A stretch of DNA of 45,121 nucleotides from Thermodesulfovibrio sp. (GTDB lineage: Bacteria; Nitrospirota; Thermodesulfovibrionia; Thermodesulfovibrionales; Thermodesulfovibrionaceae), in the NCBI GenBank assembly GCA_025057595.1, contig JANXBK010000011.1, positions 1 through 45,121 of the forward strand, written 5' to 3'. Positions 1 through 8,933 of the stretch are shown here, piece by piece. The translations under genes were made by a program, and so were the position numbers. The notes beneath the pieces were generated by a model. It was not told where the DNA came from and made no database searches. It worked only from the letters and a program-made list of their open reading frames with translations. Each line of letters opens with the position of its first letter. Within the stretch, counting starts at the first letter, position 1.

Positions 1-348
1 CTTGAAGAAAAAAACTTTGATGCAGTTGTTCTTTCAAGAGCATATCTTTGGGATCCAGATATATATGATCTATGGCATTCCTCAAAGGCAGAAAGAGGTG
101 GATGGAACCTATTTTCATTTAAAGACAAGGAGGTAGACAGCTTGCTTGAGACAGGAAGAAAAACTGTTGATACTAAGGTAAGAGCTGAAATCTATAGAAA
201 AGTTCATAAGCTACTTTATGAAAAGCAGGCATGTGTTTTTCTTTATGAGACACCACTTATTTTTTACGCAAATAAAAAGATAAAGGGTATAAAGGCAAAT
301 CCTCAAGGAATGCTATATGGAGTTGAAAAATGGTTTCTTAAAGATTAG
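1..348 (+). CDS. ABC transporter substrate-binding protein, family 5 (C-terminal fragment)
   Basis: The reading frame is open from the first base, so the gene starts left of the window. The 115 visible residues resemble the C-terminal end of SBP_bac_5 (DppA/OppA-type) periplasmic binding proteins: a segment with WDPDIYDLWHSS, then a helix in which residues of the type AEIYRKVHKLLYEKQ precede the closing lobe (VFLYETPLIFYANKKIKG), ending near MLYGVEKWFLKD. The family delivers peptides, nickel or other small ligands to a membrane ABC transporter; the ligand cannot be told from this piece. It ends 18 bases before the stop of the convergent membrane-protein gene, with no evident GC-rich terminator between them. 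Confidence 0.8.
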   Translation, partial: LEEKNFDAVVLSRAYLWDPDIYDLWHSSKAERGGWNLFSFKDKEVDSLLETGRKTVDTKVRAEIYRKVHKLLYEKQACVFLYETPLIFYANKKIKGIKANPQGMLYGVEKWFLKD

Positions 349-366
349 GACATTCTTAATCAAAAC

Positions 367-1545
367 CTATATGTATTTAGTTTTATTAACTAAAGGAACT
401 TCAAGATTTTTAGAGATATTTTCACCTAAAAAAATAATATTTTCATAAACTTCATAAATTTTTTCTCTTTTGTAAGAAAATTCCGAGTAAAAAAGCTGAT
501 GTCTTCTATTATTCTTCAGTATTGCATCAAGATGAAATATAAAAGTACCAATTCTTTTTATGATCTGATCTGAAATCTCTATTTGAGTGATTTGAGAAAT
601 AGGGAAAGTCATAGAAAAAATAAATCTCCTGACTTTGACTACTCCTCTTAATTTATCTATAACTGTTTTCATAGGACTTAAAAATCTTCGCATAAAGTAA
701 AAAGTAAATAAATATGCGAATATAGCCACTATTACAGCTATGTACTTTTGAGGCTCCTTTGGCATAAATGATAAAAATAAAATAAAAGGAAAAACAATAA
801 AGACAGTTACAAGCCTCATAATATCATATAAATTTGGCTTTCTATAAATTATGATTTTTAATGGATTTAGCTCTTTTATGATTGTGTTAGGAATCTTGAT
901 CGCCTCTTTTTCAATATAATCTTGGCTTTCAAAGACTAAATCTCTTAGATTTTTATTAATCCTTCTTTTCTCATCAAATGCTTTGCTGAATCTCACTCTG
1001 TATCCATAACTTCCACGATAGGCTGTATAACTTTGAAAATCTATAATTATTGCCATATTAAGAAAGAGAGTTAGAATATTTTCTAAAGACTCAATACTGA
1101 AAACCGAAATTATTTTTTCTCCGCTTGTCTTTTCTATTTCCATTTTTATCCTGTTTTCATCCTTTATTGTATAGACAGAGATATTCATTGCCTTTATATT
1201 TTCAAACAGTACAGATTCTTTTGATCTAAAGATAAAATTTTTTATCCAGCCCAAATACAGAGTTCTGTCTGCCTTTGTGATCTTAATTAAAGATAGCTTT
1301 GCAGGAGCCGATAAGAAAACTAAAAGAAAAATTCCTAACATAAAAGCAACCATTGCTGTAGCGAGTAATAAAAATTCCTTACTACTTTCTGAAAACTTCC
1401 TAATAAGAAGTAAAATAATAGGCATCTCAACAATAACTAAGACAAAAAGCAGAGTTATAACAATTAAATCCCTTGAAAATATTCCTTTTTTATAAGTTAA
1501 TACTACCGATTCTGACCATATATTTTCATCTACATATAACTTCAT
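367..1545 (-). CDS. Uncharacterised membrane protein, two TM hairpins with soluble domains
   Basis: I do not recognise this 392-residue protein. Hydrophobic segments lie near residues 25-50, 58-80, 238-262 and 266-286, so it looks like two membrane hairpins. Each is followed by a soluble region rich in beta-strand-like sequence (about 90-230 and 290-380), which could be PH-like, but that is only an impression. It is the last gene of a three-gene run behind the P-type ATPase and the M50 protease. Its ATG overlaps the protease stop by one base (TAATG), which suggests translational coupling and a shared envelope role. I propose no function. Confidence 0.7.
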   Translation of the reverse strand: MKLYVDENIWSESVVLTYKKGIFSRDLIVITLLFVLVIVEMPIILLLIRKFSESSKEFLLLATAMVAFMLGIFLLVFLSAPAKLSLIKITKADRTLYLGWIKNFIFRSKESVLFENIKAMNISVYTIKDENRIKMEIEKTSGEKIISVFSIESLENILTLFLNMAIIIDFQSYTAYRGSYGYRVRFSKAFDEKRRINKNLRDLVFESQDYIEKEAIKIPNTIIKELNPLKIIIYRKPNLYDIMRLVTVFIVFPFILFLSFMPKEPQKYIAVIVAIFAYLFTFYFMRRFLSPMKTVIDKLRGVVKVRRFIFSMTFPISQITQIEISDQIIKRIGTFIFHLDAILKNNRRHQLFYSEFSYKREKIYEVYENIIFLGENISKNLEVPLVNKTKYI

Positions 1546-2681
1546 TAACCTGTCTCATTAATTTTAGTTAGATATCCTTTTACCTCTAAAAATTTAGAGA
1601 TTCCGTTTCTTGTTATCATTCCTGTAATTTTTTCTCCATCTAAGATAACAAGTCTTCCAATGTCATTCTTTATCATTTTTTCAAGAGCGCTTATTACAGA
1701 ATCCTCTGGAGAGACCTCCCAGTCTAATTTATGTCTACCGTAATATTCGGATACTTCTTTATGTATTCTGTCTTTTTCAGGAATGTTTCTGATATCTTTT
1801 AAACTCAAAATTCCAAGATATTTGCCTTCATAAACTACTGGGAATCCTGTATAACCATATTTTAGAAAGTAATTATTGATCACTTCTTGAATCTTCATTG
1901 AAGGATAAATTGTAATTAAATCTCGCACCATCAGGTCTTTTACTTTAACATTTTCAAGTAAAGCCTGAAGTGTGGACTGCTGATAACTTCCATAGGCTGC
2001 AGAGTAAAGAAACCATCCAACAAGAATGAGCCAAAGTCCTGTTGGAACTCCCATGAATAGTGAAAAAATTCCGAAAATAATAAAAAACATCGCAATAGTT
2101 TGACCAATTTTTGATGCTTTGCGAGTAGCGTAAAGATAATCTTTCTTTTTACTCCATAGAAAAGCCCTAAGAACTCTACCACCATCCATTGGAAAACCCG
2201 GGATCAGATTAAAAAAACCAAGAATTAAATTTATTCCGTAGATATAGGAAAAAAGCGATCTAAGAGCAATGTCTTTTACACTTATATTTAGTAGAAAAAA
2301 AACTCCTGCCAACGCGAAGCTTGAAGCTGGACCAGCTATAGCGATTATAAACTCAGCCTTTGGATGAGAAGGCTCTCCTCTAATTTGAGCAACACCTCCA
2401 AAAATAAAAAGTGTGATACTTTCAATCTTAAGTTTGTATCTCCTTGCTACTAATGAGTGAGCAAGTTCATGTATAGCCACAGACAGAAAAAGAAAAAAAG
2501 ATCCTATTAATCCCTTGATCCAGTAAGCCGTAGGTGGCAAATTTGTTACAACCTTAGGAAAATAAAATTTTGCAAGAGACCAAGTTATTAAACCAAAAAC
2601 TATAAGCCATGTATAATGTATTCTTATGGGAATTCCAAAAACTTTTGCAATCTGCCACGCCCTCTGCCTTAATTCATTCAT
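1545..2681 (-). CDS. Site-2 protease family (M50) metalloprotease with tandem CBS domains
   Basis: This is an integral-membrane zinc protease of the SpoIVFB/Rip3 type. The zinc motif is HELAH in the second membrane segment (about residues 75-79), and the second active-site motif is FPMDGGRVLRA, about 100 residues later. Six or so hydrophobic segments fill residues 15-230. A CBS pair occupies about 240-375 and could sense adenine nucleotides. I chose the ATG at 2681, giving 378 residues. It overlaps the ATPase stop as ATGA and has an AAGGAG Shine-Dalgarno at 2691-2696 with 9-base spacing. An upstream ATG at 2705 lacks a ribosome site. The substrate is unknown. Confidence 0.9.
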   Translation of the reverse strand: MNELRQRAWQIAKVFGIPIRIHYTWLIVFGLITWSLAKFYFPKVVTNLPPTAYWIKGLIGSFFLFLSVAIHELAHSLVARRYKLKIESITLFIFGGVAQIRGEPSHPKAEFIIAIAGPASSFALAGVFFLLNISVKDIALRSLFSYIYGINLILGFFNLIPGFPMDGGRVLRAFLWSKKKDYLYATRKASKIGQTIAMFFIIFGIFSLFMGVPTGLWLILVGWFLYSAAYGSYQQSTLQALLENVKVKDLMVRDLITIYPSMKIQEVINNYFLKYGYTGFPVVYEGKYLGILSLKDIRNIPEKDRIHKEVSEYYGRHKLDWEVSPEDSVISALEKMIKNDIGRLVILDGEKITGMITRNGISKFLEVKGYLTKINETG

Positions 2682-5350
2682 TTTTTCTTTCTCCTTCTTA
2701 GCCATTTATCAAATTCCACAACTATAATAACTGAAAGAGCAATAAAAATATTATACCAATCCTCTACTGAAATCGGCTCTGTTCTAAACACCCATTGAAA
2801 AGCTGGAACATAGATAAAAGCAAGTTGTGCAAGAGTTGAGGCTATAAGACTGAAAAAAAGAAAAGGATTACTTAAAATATTAATCTTAAATATGGACTCA
2901 TACTCAGACCGACTATTCCATGCCTGAAAGAATTGAAAAAAAACCATTGTGGTTACTGCTATCGTTCTTGCCTTTTCAACAGATGCGCCATTTTCCAAAG
3001 CGTTGATAAAACTAAAAACTACTCCTACTGATATTAAAACTCCAACAATTATTGTTCTTTCAATCAAAAGTCTTGACATTATTCCTTCTTTTGGGTCTCT
3101 TGGAGGCCTCATAAGTACTCCCTTCTCACCAGGTTCAAAAGCCAGTGCAACATCTTGAAGACCATTTGTTACAAGGTTTATCCAAAGAATCTGTGCAGGA
3201 ACATAAGGAATTGGGACACCAAATATCATAGCTAAAACAATTGAAAGTATTGATGCAACTCCTGTAGGAATAAGAAAGAATGTTACTTTGCGTATATTAT
3301 CAAAAACTATTCTTCCCTCTCTTACAGCATGGAAAATGCTTACAAAGTTATCATCAGTAAGCACCATATCAGAAGCCTCTTTTGCTACATCTGTTCCGCT
3401 TTTACCCATTGCAACACCTATGTGAGCTGCCTTCAATGCAGGTGCGTCATTTACTCCATCACCAGTAACTGCCACAATTTCTCCATGACGTTTAAGTTGT
3501 TCAACGATTCTTAGTTTATGCTCAGGAGATACTCTTGCATATATGGATACTTCCTTTACTTTATGAAAAAGCTCTTCATCATTCATTTTTTCAAGCTCCT
3601 TTCCGGTAAGAACTTTTGACTTAGCCTCTGAAATTCCAAGCATCTCTCCAATTGCTTTTGCAGTTACTGCATGATCTCCTGTTATCATTATTACTCTGAT
3701 TCCTGCTTTTTTACATCCTTTTATAGCCTCTATTGCCTCTGGCCGCGGAGGATCAATCATTCCTTGAAGTCCTGCAAAAACTAAACCTGAGACTTCATCA
3801 CATTTTTCTATTTCTTTACATCTTATCTCTTCAACTTCCTCTGTAACCTCTCTATAGGCAAAAGCAAGAATTCTGAGCCCTCTTTTTGCAAACTCAGCTG
3901 CAATATGCAGAATTTTTTCTCTGTCTATTTCATCACCAAAAGAGTCTTTTATACACATATTTAAAACTTTTTCTGGTGCTCCCTTTACAAATATGTATCT
4001 TTTTCCTCTGTAAACATGTAATGTTGCCATATATCCTCTTTCAGACTCAAAAGGAATTAAAGCGAGTTGTCTATATTTCTCTCTTTCCTCATCTAAAGAC
4101 AGTCCTGCCTTCATTGCTGAAATAATTAAGGCAGCCTCTGTTGGATCTCCCTCAATTTTGTATTCTCTATTGTCTATATAAACTGAAGATTCATTACAGA
4201 GTAGACCTATTCTTAAGACATTTATAAGATGTTTTCTTTCCTTTACATTTATAGGTAAGCCTTCATGAAGTATGTTTCCTGTAGGTTCGTATCCGCTTCC
4301 TTCAACCTCATAAACGTCTTTTCCATCATAAAGAATCTTGACTGTCATCTCATTCTTTGTCAATGTTCCTGTCTTATCTGAACCAATAACAGTAGTACTT
4401 CCAAGAGTTTCAACTGCTGGTAGTCTTCTTATAATTACATTATGTTTTGCCATTCTTGATACACCAACTGCGAGTGCTATTGTTACCACTACCGGTAATC
4501 CTTCAGGAATTGCAGCAACTGCAGCAGCAACTGCAGTCATAAACATATTTTTTATTGACTCACCAACAATCAATCCTGCTAAAAAAAGTAATACAGATGC
4601 TGAAAGAACAAAAACTCCTATAACATTAGCAAACTTAGTTATCTTGTCTTGAAGAGGTGCTTTTACTGTTTCAACCTCCTTTATATGTTTCGCAATCTTA
4701 CCAAAAACTGTATTCATCCCTGTGCCAACAACAACACCTCTTGCTCTCCCGCTCACCACAATAGTTCCCATAAATGCCATATTTTTCTGATCTCCATAAG
4801 TGAGATTTTCTTCCTTTATAGTATGATGATGTTTTTCAACAGGAAGTGATTCTCCTGTAAGTATAGATTCATCGATTTTGAGTTCTACTGTATGAATAAG
4901 TCTTATATCTGCAGGAACACGGATACCTGAATAGAGAAATACTATATCTCCTGGAACAAGCTCTTCGCTGTTTATCTCCTTTTCAGCACCGTCTCTTAAA
5001 ACTTTAGCTTTTTGAATAAGCATTCTTTTTAAAGCTCTTATACTTCGTTCAGCCTTATACTCCTGTATAAAACCAATTGTTGCATTGAGTAGGAGAACAG
5101 CAAATATAACACCTGCGTCAATATATTCTTTAAGAAAAACTGTTACTACTCCGGCTATCAAAAGGATATAAATAAGAGGACTTGCAAACTGATGGATAAA
5201 GATTTTAATTTTATTTATTTTTTCTTCTTCTAAAAGTTTATTCAGTCCATATTTAGTAAGTCTCTTTTTTACCTCCTCGGAGGTAAGTCCTCTTTCTGAA
5301 GTTTGCAACTTCTGATAAATCTCTTTTAAACCAATCTGATACCACTGCAT
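2678..5350 (-). CDS. P2-type cation-transporting ATPase
   Basis: This 890-residue ATP-driven cation pump has the full P-type layout: an N-terminal cation-ATPase domain, TGES actuator motif, PEGLP in M4, the phosphorylation motif DKTGTLT, KGAPE in the nucleotide domain, TGDGVNDAPAL hinge and a six-helix C-terminal domain. Overall it resembles PacL/PMA-like type II pumps. The M4 PEGLP glutamate is present, but M5 reads FLIPTGVAS and M6 reads NLVTNGLQD. The acidic ligands of SERCA (M5 Glu, M6 Asp after NLVT) are therefore replaced, and calcium specificity should not be assumed. I chose the ATG at 5350; an in-frame TTG at 5374 falls inside the predicted -10 box. First gene of a three-gene operon. 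Confidence 0.93.
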   Translation of the reverse strand: MQWYQIGLKEIYQKLQTSERGLTSEEVKKRLTKYGLNKLLEEEKINKIKIFIHQFASPLIYILLIAGVVTVFLKEYIDAGVIFAVLLLNATIGFIQEYKAERSIRALKRMLIQKAKVLRDGAEKEINSEELVPGDIVFLYSGIRVPADIRLIHTVELKIDESILTGESLPVEKHHHTIKEENLTYGDQKNMAFMGTIVVSGRARGVVVGTGMNTVFGKIAKHIKEVETVKAPLQDKITKFANVIGVFVLSASVLLFLAGLIVGESIKNMFMTAVAAAVAAIPEGLPVVVTIALAVGVSRMAKHNVIIRRLPAVETLGSTTVIGSDKTGTLTKNEMTVKILYDGKDVYEVEGSGYEPTGNILHEGLPINVKERKHLINVLRIGLLCNESSVYIDNREYKIEGDPTEAALIISAMKAGLSLDEEREKYRQLALIPFESERGYMATLHVYRGKRYIFVKGAPEKVLNMCIKDSFGDEIDREKILHIAAEFAKRGLRILAFAYREVTEEVEEIRCKEIEKCDEVSGLVFAGLQGMIDPPRPEAIEAIKGCKKAGIRVIMITGDHAVTAKAIGEMLGISEAKSKVLTGKELEKMNDEELFHKVKEVSIYARVSPEHKLRIVEQLKRHGEIVAVTGDGVNDAPALKAAHIGVAMGKSGTDVAKEASDMVLTDDNFVSIFHAVREGRIVFDNIRKVTFFLIPTGVASILSIVLAMIFGVPIPYVPAQILWINLVTNGLQDVALAFEPGEKGVLMRPPRDPKEGIMSRLLIERTIIVGVLISVGVVFSFINALENGASVEKARTIAVTTMVFFQFFQAWNSRSEYESIFKINILSNPFLFFSLIASTLAQLAFIYVPAFQWVFRTEPISVEDWYNIFIALSVIIVVEFDKWLRRRKKK
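2691..2696 (-). promoter_or_regulatory. Shine-Dalgarno AAGGAG that fixes the M50 protease start
   Basis: AAGGAG reads on the minus strand, 9 bases before the ATG at 2681. It lies inside the last codons of the P-type ATPase gene, so the two genes are likely translationally coupled. It favours 2681 over the in-frame ATG at 2705. Confidence 0.7.
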
Positions 5351-5370
5351 AGTTACTTCTCTAATTTCTA

Positions 5371-5399
5371 ACAATACAAATTTTAATTTAAGTTGACAA
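5371..5399 (-). promoter_or_regulatory. Promoter for the P-type ATPase operon
   Basis: TTGTCA (5399-5394) and TATTGT (5376-5371) lie 17 bases apart on the minus strand. A start of transcription near 5364 would leave about 14 bases before the ATG at 5350. The -35 box overlaps the -35 box of the opposite promoter. Confidence 0.55.
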
Positions 5400-5422
5400 A
5401 CTATGTCTACGGATGTTATGGT
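5393..5422 (+). promoter_or_regulatory. Promoter for the amphi-Trp-like gene
   Basis: A perfect TTGACA (5393-5398) is followed after 18 bases by TATGGT (5417-5422), which carries an extended -10 TG at 5414-5415. Its -35 box shares five bases with the divergent ATPase promoter, so the two should compete for polymerase. Confidence 0.6.
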
Positions 5423-5451
5423 GAAAAAAAACTAAGGTAAGAGGTATAGCA

Positions 5452-5664
5452 ATGAAAAGACAGATAAAAAGAACATCAGATAAGGCTTCATTAGTTGAAC
5501 TTCTTGAGAAAAAATTAGCCGAGATCCGTAACAACTATATTCAAATTGATGATTTAAGGATTAACCTTCCTGAAAGCTTTGAAGTTGAGCTTGATTATGA
5601 AGAAGAACAAAAATCTGAAAAAACAAAGTGTAAGGTTGAAATTGAGATAGAATGGATTAAGTAA
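5452..5664 (+). CDS. Small amphi-Trp-domain-like protein
   Basis: This 70-residue acidic protein has a basic N-terminus (MKRQIKRTSDKAS), a predicted helix (LVELLEKKLAEIRNN), then a beta-rich tail (LPESFEVELDYEEEQ and VEIEIEWIK). This helix-then-strand layout ending in EIEW resembles the small amphi-Trp domain family, whose function is unknown; the match is by eye. The start is well supported: AGAGGT lies 7 bases before the ATG and a good promoter lies further upstream. It is transcribed alone and meets the ceramide synthase-like gene tail to tail with only 2 bases between the stops. Confidence 0.75.
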   Translation: MKRQIKRTSDKASLVELLEKKLAEIRNNYIQIDDLRINLPESFEVELDYEEEQKSEKTKCKVEIEIEWIK

Positions 5665-5666
5665 GT

Positions 5667-6779
5667 CTAATTGATTAATCTTTCATAAACTCTTAAGGTT
5701 TTATATTTTTTTGCATTCACGATGCGAGTAAGATTTATTGTATCGTAGTTGTCTTCAAGTATCCATGAAAACTCACATCTTTTAAATCCATATTTTTTAG
5801 CTCCTCTAAAAGCCTCCTTTAGCATTATTGATTCAACTCCCTTATGTCTAAAACTCCTTTTAACACCAAAAAGAAGTAGTCTAATTGAAGAAATTTTTCT
5901 TCTATAATATAGGATTTTTAAAATTGACAGAGGTGTAAGTCTTCCCCTTATTTTTCTTAATACTTCATTAAAATCAGGTATAGCACCAAAAAAGCCTACA
6001 GGTAAAGAATCTTTTTCTGCAACTATGACTAACTCTGACAAGGCTATAAATTTAAGTTTTTCTGCCATATAGTCAACTTCTTCTTTTGTTATAGGAATAA
6101 ATCCCCAATTCTCACTCCACGCATCATTATAGATTTCCATGAAAGCATAAAGCTCCTCTTTGAGATTTTCTAGACTTACTGTTCTTGCCTTTATTCCTTG
6201 TTTTTCAGCAAAATGAGCAATTCTGTCTATCTTTGTGGGAAGCTCCACTGGTATATCTGTTAAAAAACAATATAAATCCTTAACCTTCTCCATTCCATAA
6301 GCATTTGCAAGCTCATTGTAGTAAGGTGGATTATAGGGAATCATAATCATAGAGGGAGTATCAAAACCTTCGTATAGAAAGCCACATTCTTCATTTGTTG
6401 ATAAATTCATAGGACCGCGCATAGTCTTAAGATTATGCTTAGCAAGAAACTCACTGGCTGCATCAAAAAGGGAAAATGCTACATCTTTCTCATTTATACA
6501 TTCAAAAAGTCCAAAAAAACCTACATTGTCTTTATGATAATCAAGATGAGCATAATTAACTATGCTTGCAATTCTTCCAACTGGTTTTCCCTCTTTGTAG
6601 GCAATAAAAAATTTTGCTTTTGCTCTTCTAAAAAAGGGATTCTTTTCACTTAAATGTTCCATCATATCTTTTATTAGTGGAGATGCATAAAATGGGTCAT
6701 TTTTATAGAGAAACAGAGGAAAAGTAACAAACTCTTTTAATTTCCTTTTATCTTTGACTTCTAAAACTTTAACACTCAA
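5667..6779 (-). CDS. GNAT-fold acyltransferase, candidate bacterial ceramide synthase (bCerS)
   Basis: This 370-residue soluble protein has the character of the GNAT-like family that includes Caulobacter bacterial ceramide synthase, which N-acylates 3-oxosphinganine with acyl-CoA. Visible family traits are an N-terminal PLFLYKNDPFYASPL block (about 20-35), PVGRIASIVNYAHLDYH, the strongly conserved-looking MRGPMNLSTNEECGFL (about 120-135) and a C-terminal acetyltransferase-like half with RHKGVESIMLKEAF. The call rests mainly on its place directly after serine palmitoyltransferase and a CerR-like reductase. Such proteins are often annotated only as N-acetyltransferases. It starts with TTG, 4 bases after the preceding stop. 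Confidence 0.65.
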   Translation of the reverse strand: MSVKVLEVKDKRKLKEFVTFPLFLYKNDPFYASPLIKDMMEHLSEKNPFFRRAKAKFFIAYKEGKPVGRIASIVNYAHLDYHKDNVGFFGLFECINEKDVAFSLFDAASEFLAKHNLKTMRGPMNLSTNEECGFLYEGFDTPSMIMIPYNPPYYNELANAYGMEKVKDLYCFLTDIPVELPTKIDRIAHFAEKQGIKARTVSLENLKEELYAFMEIYNDAWSENWGFIPITKEEVDYMAEKLKFIALSELVIVAEKDSLPVGFFGAIPDFNEVLRKIRGRLTPLSILKILYYRRKISSIRLLLFGVKRSFRHKGVESIMLKEAFRGAKKYGFKRCEFSWILEDNYDTINLTRIVNAKKYKTLRVYERLIN

Positions 6780-6783
6780 AATC

Positions 6784-8010
6784 TCAGATTACACCTAAAG
6801 TCTTACCAACCTTATAGAATGCTTCAAGGACTCTGTCAAGATGCTCATCTGTATGGGTAGCCATATAACTTGTCCTTATAAGTGCCTTGCCTGGTGGGAC
6901 GGCAGGAGACACTGCTACATTAGCAAAAATTCCTTCTTCCTGAAGCATCATAACAAATTTGAAAGCAAGCTCATCATCACCAACAATCACAGGAATAATT
7001 GGTGTTTCTGCCACCCCAATATTAAATCCAAGCTCACGGAAACCTTTTAACATCTTATTTGTATTTTTCCAAAGCTGCTCCCTTCTTTCAGGTTCACTTT
7101 CAATTATATCAATAGCTGCTGAGACTGCAGCAACTGAAGCAGGTGGAGGACTTGCGCTAAAAATAAAGGCACGAGCAAAATGTTTAATATACTCTATAAC
7201 ATCTTTGTCTCCAACAATAAATCCACCGATAGATGCAAGAGATTTACTATATGTTCCCATTATTAAATCGACTTCTTTTTCGAGACTAAAGTGCTCTGCT
7301 GTTCCACGTCCTGTAGCACCGAGTACTCCGATACCGTGAGCATCATCAACCATAAGACGAGCATTGTATTTTTTACAGAGCTCATAAACCTGAGGAAGCT
7401 TAACTATGTCTCCTTCCATACTGAATACTCCATCAACTACAACAAGTTTAGGTTTATCTTCAGAGTCTCTTAAGACTCTCTCAAGATCTTCCATATCATT
7501 ATGCTTGTATCTTTTTATTTCACCAAAAGAAAGTCTACACCCATCTATAATACTTGCATGATCCATCTTATCAATTATTACTACATCGTCTTTACCAATA
7601 AGAGAGGATATTACTCCAAGATTTACTTGAAATCCTGTTGTAAAGACCAAAGCTGCCTCTTTTCTCATAAACCTTGCAAGCTTTTCCTCAAGCTCAACAT
7701 GAATATCTAATGTTCCATTTAAAAATCTTGAGCCCGCACATCCAGTTCCATATTTTTTTATTGCATTAATAGCAGCTTCTTTAACCTTTGGATGATTCGT
7801 CAGCCCCAGATAATTATTTGAGCCGATCATTATCATCTTTCTTCCATTCATTATTACTTCTGGACCTTGAGCAGACTCAATCATTCTGAAATAGGGATAA
7901 ATTCCTAAGGATTTAACTCGGCGTAGTTGTTCTTTGAATTTAAAACATTTTTCAAAAGGATCAACTTTTCTTATATCCATTGATTCGTTTTGTACCATTT
8001 TGCTGTCCAT
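6784..8010 (-). CDS. spt: Serine palmitoyltransferase
   Basis: This PLP enzyme of the alpha-oxoamine synthase family has 408 residues and should condense serine with an acyl thioester to 3-oxosphinganine in the cytoplasm. The relatives KBL, BioF and HemA share the fold. Features pointing to Spt are PYFRMIES near residue 40, [23 protein letters not shown], and the PLP-lysine segment [13 protein letters not shown], instead of the GTLGKA-type segment of KBL/Bio[12 protein letters not shown] and the DHASIIDG histidine motif are present. The start at 8010 is fixed by AAGGAAGG at 8017-8024, so the gene overlaps the reductase by 40 bases. Flanked by CerR-like and bCerS-like genes. Confidence 0.85.
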   Translation of the reverse strand: MDSKMVQNESMDIRKVDPFEKCFKFKEQLRRVKSLGIYPYFRMIESAQGPEVIMNGRKMIMIGSNNYLGLTNHPKVKEAAINAIKKYGTGCAGSRFLNGTLDIHVELEEKLARFMRKEAALVFTTGFQVNLGVISSLIGKDDVVIIDKMDHASIIDGCRLSFGEIKRYKHNDMEDLERVLRDSEDKPKLVVVDGVFSMEGDIVKLPQVYELCKKYNARLMVDDAHGIGVLGATGRGTAEHFSLEKEVDLIMGTYSKSLASIGGFIVGDKDVIEYIKHFARAFIFSASPPPASVAAVSAAIDIIESEPERREQLWKNTNKMLKGFRELGFNIGVAETPIIPVIVGDDELAFKFVMMLQEEGIFANVAVSPAVPPGKALIRTSYMATHTDEHLDRVLEAFYKVGKTLGVI

Positions 8011-8933
8011 AATATCCCTTCCTTTAACTTAATTTTCGATTTATAGCCAAGCATACGCTCGGCTTTCTCTGTGGAGCATACCCAGCAGGGCTGGATAAGC
8101 TCCTTCAGTTTATCGGTATTTATTATACTCCTTTTGTTAAACTTTTGAAAAACTCTTATAAAAATTTTAGCTATATTTTCAGAAACTTTAATTTTTAAAG
8201 GATTTTTCTTTAAAGCATCAGAAATTACTCTAATAATCTCTTCTGTTGTATAAGGTTGATTATCTGCAATAAAGAAGCATTCACTAACTGCCTTGTCACT
8301 GTGAGTAGCTAAAATTATTCCCTCAATGAGATCGTCTATATAGACAAGAGAGTAAACTCCTTCTTTGAAGTAGAAAATAAAACCCTTATTTATAAACTTA
8401 AAAAAAGTTAAAAAATCGCTATCTCTTGGACCATAAACTGCCGGAGGTCTTATTATTGTTACAGGAATTTTATTTTTGAAAAACTCAACTGCTTTTTCTC
8501 CCAAAAGTTTACTTTTACCATATTCAGATACTGGATGAGGCTCTGTTTGCTCTGTCACTGGGCTGCCATTAATACAAGGACCAACTGCTGCAAGGCTACT
8601 TACATGAATAAATCTTTTAACTGAGGGATTTACCTCAGCAACTGTCTCTACTAAGTTTTTCGTTCCGATATAGTTTGACTGAAAAAACTCCTCAGGATGA
8701 GTTGCTTTTGTTACTCCTGAAATATTAAAAATATAATCAAAATCCCAATCAACTTTTCTAAGTGAATTCTTATCTGAAAGATCCGCCTTAATTAAGTTTA
8801 CATTTAATCCTTGGAGAAATCTAAGTCTTGAGGGATTTCTTACAATGCAGGAAACATCATATCCGTATTTTATAAGTGCTTCTACCAGATGACTACCTAT
8901 AAAACCTGTCCCTCCTGTAACGAGAGCTTTCAA
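7971..8933 (-). CDS. NAD(P)-dependent epimerase/reductase, candidate ceramide reductase (CerR)
   Basis: This is an extended short-chain dehydrogenase of 320 residues. The Rossmann motif is [10 protein letters not shown] at residues 7-16 and the catalytic YGKSK lies near residue 138. PPAVYGPRD follows as in NAD-dependent epimerases. In Caulobacter the protein CerR from this family reduces the 3-oxo group of the acylated long-chain base. The place here, just before spt and the GNAT gene, suggests that role. A sugar-nucleotide epimerase or sterol/flavonol-type reductase remains possible from sequence alone. It starts with TTG, overlapping the previous stop as TTGA, with GAGGAAG about 7 bases upstream. 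Confidence 0.7.
   Translation of the reverse strand: MKALVTGGTGFIGSHLVEALIKYGYDVSCIVRNPSRLRFLQGLNVNLIKADLSDKNSLRKVDWDFDYIFNISGVTKATHPEEFFQSNYIGTKNLVETVAEVNPSVKRFIHVSSLAAVGPCINGSPVTEQTEPHPVSEYGKSKLLGEKAVEFFKNKIPVTIIRPPAVYGPRDSDFLTFFKFINKGFIFYFKEGVYSLVYIDDLIEGIILATHSDKAVSECFFIADNQPYTTEEIIRVISDALKKNPLKIKVSENIAKIFIRVFQKFNKRSIINTDKLKELIQPCWVCSTEKAERMLGYKSKIKLKEGILWTAKWYKTNQWI
8017..8024 (-). promoter_or_regulatory. Shine-Dalgarno that sets the spt start
   Basis: AAGGAAGG lies 6 bases before the ATG at 8010, inside the coding end of the upstream reductase. It favours this ATG over in-frame ATGs at 7998 and 7980. Confidence 0.6.

Noticed and set aside
376-394. TTTAGTT/AACTAAA inverted repeat as a terminator between the convergent first two genes
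   Set aside because: The 7-base stem is almost pure A/T, lies in the coding end of one gene and has no T tract of note.
5351-5374. Longer N-terminus of the P-type ATPase from a TTG at 5374
   Set aside because: The TTG falls within the predicted -10 box, so it would not be in the mRNA. The ATG at 5350 fits family N-termini.
6959-7339. Antisense open frames of 70-126 codons across spt, the ATPase and other genes
   Set aside because: They lie opposite well-supported genes, have no family motifs and follow the codon pattern of the opposite strand.
6784-8010. 2-amino-3-ketobutyrate CoA ligase (KBL) or BioF for the oxoamine synthase
   Set aside because: The PLP-lysine segment [13 protein letters not shown] and the CerR/bCerS neighbours point to serine palmitoyltransferase. 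No threonine dehydrogenase or biotin genes are adjacent.
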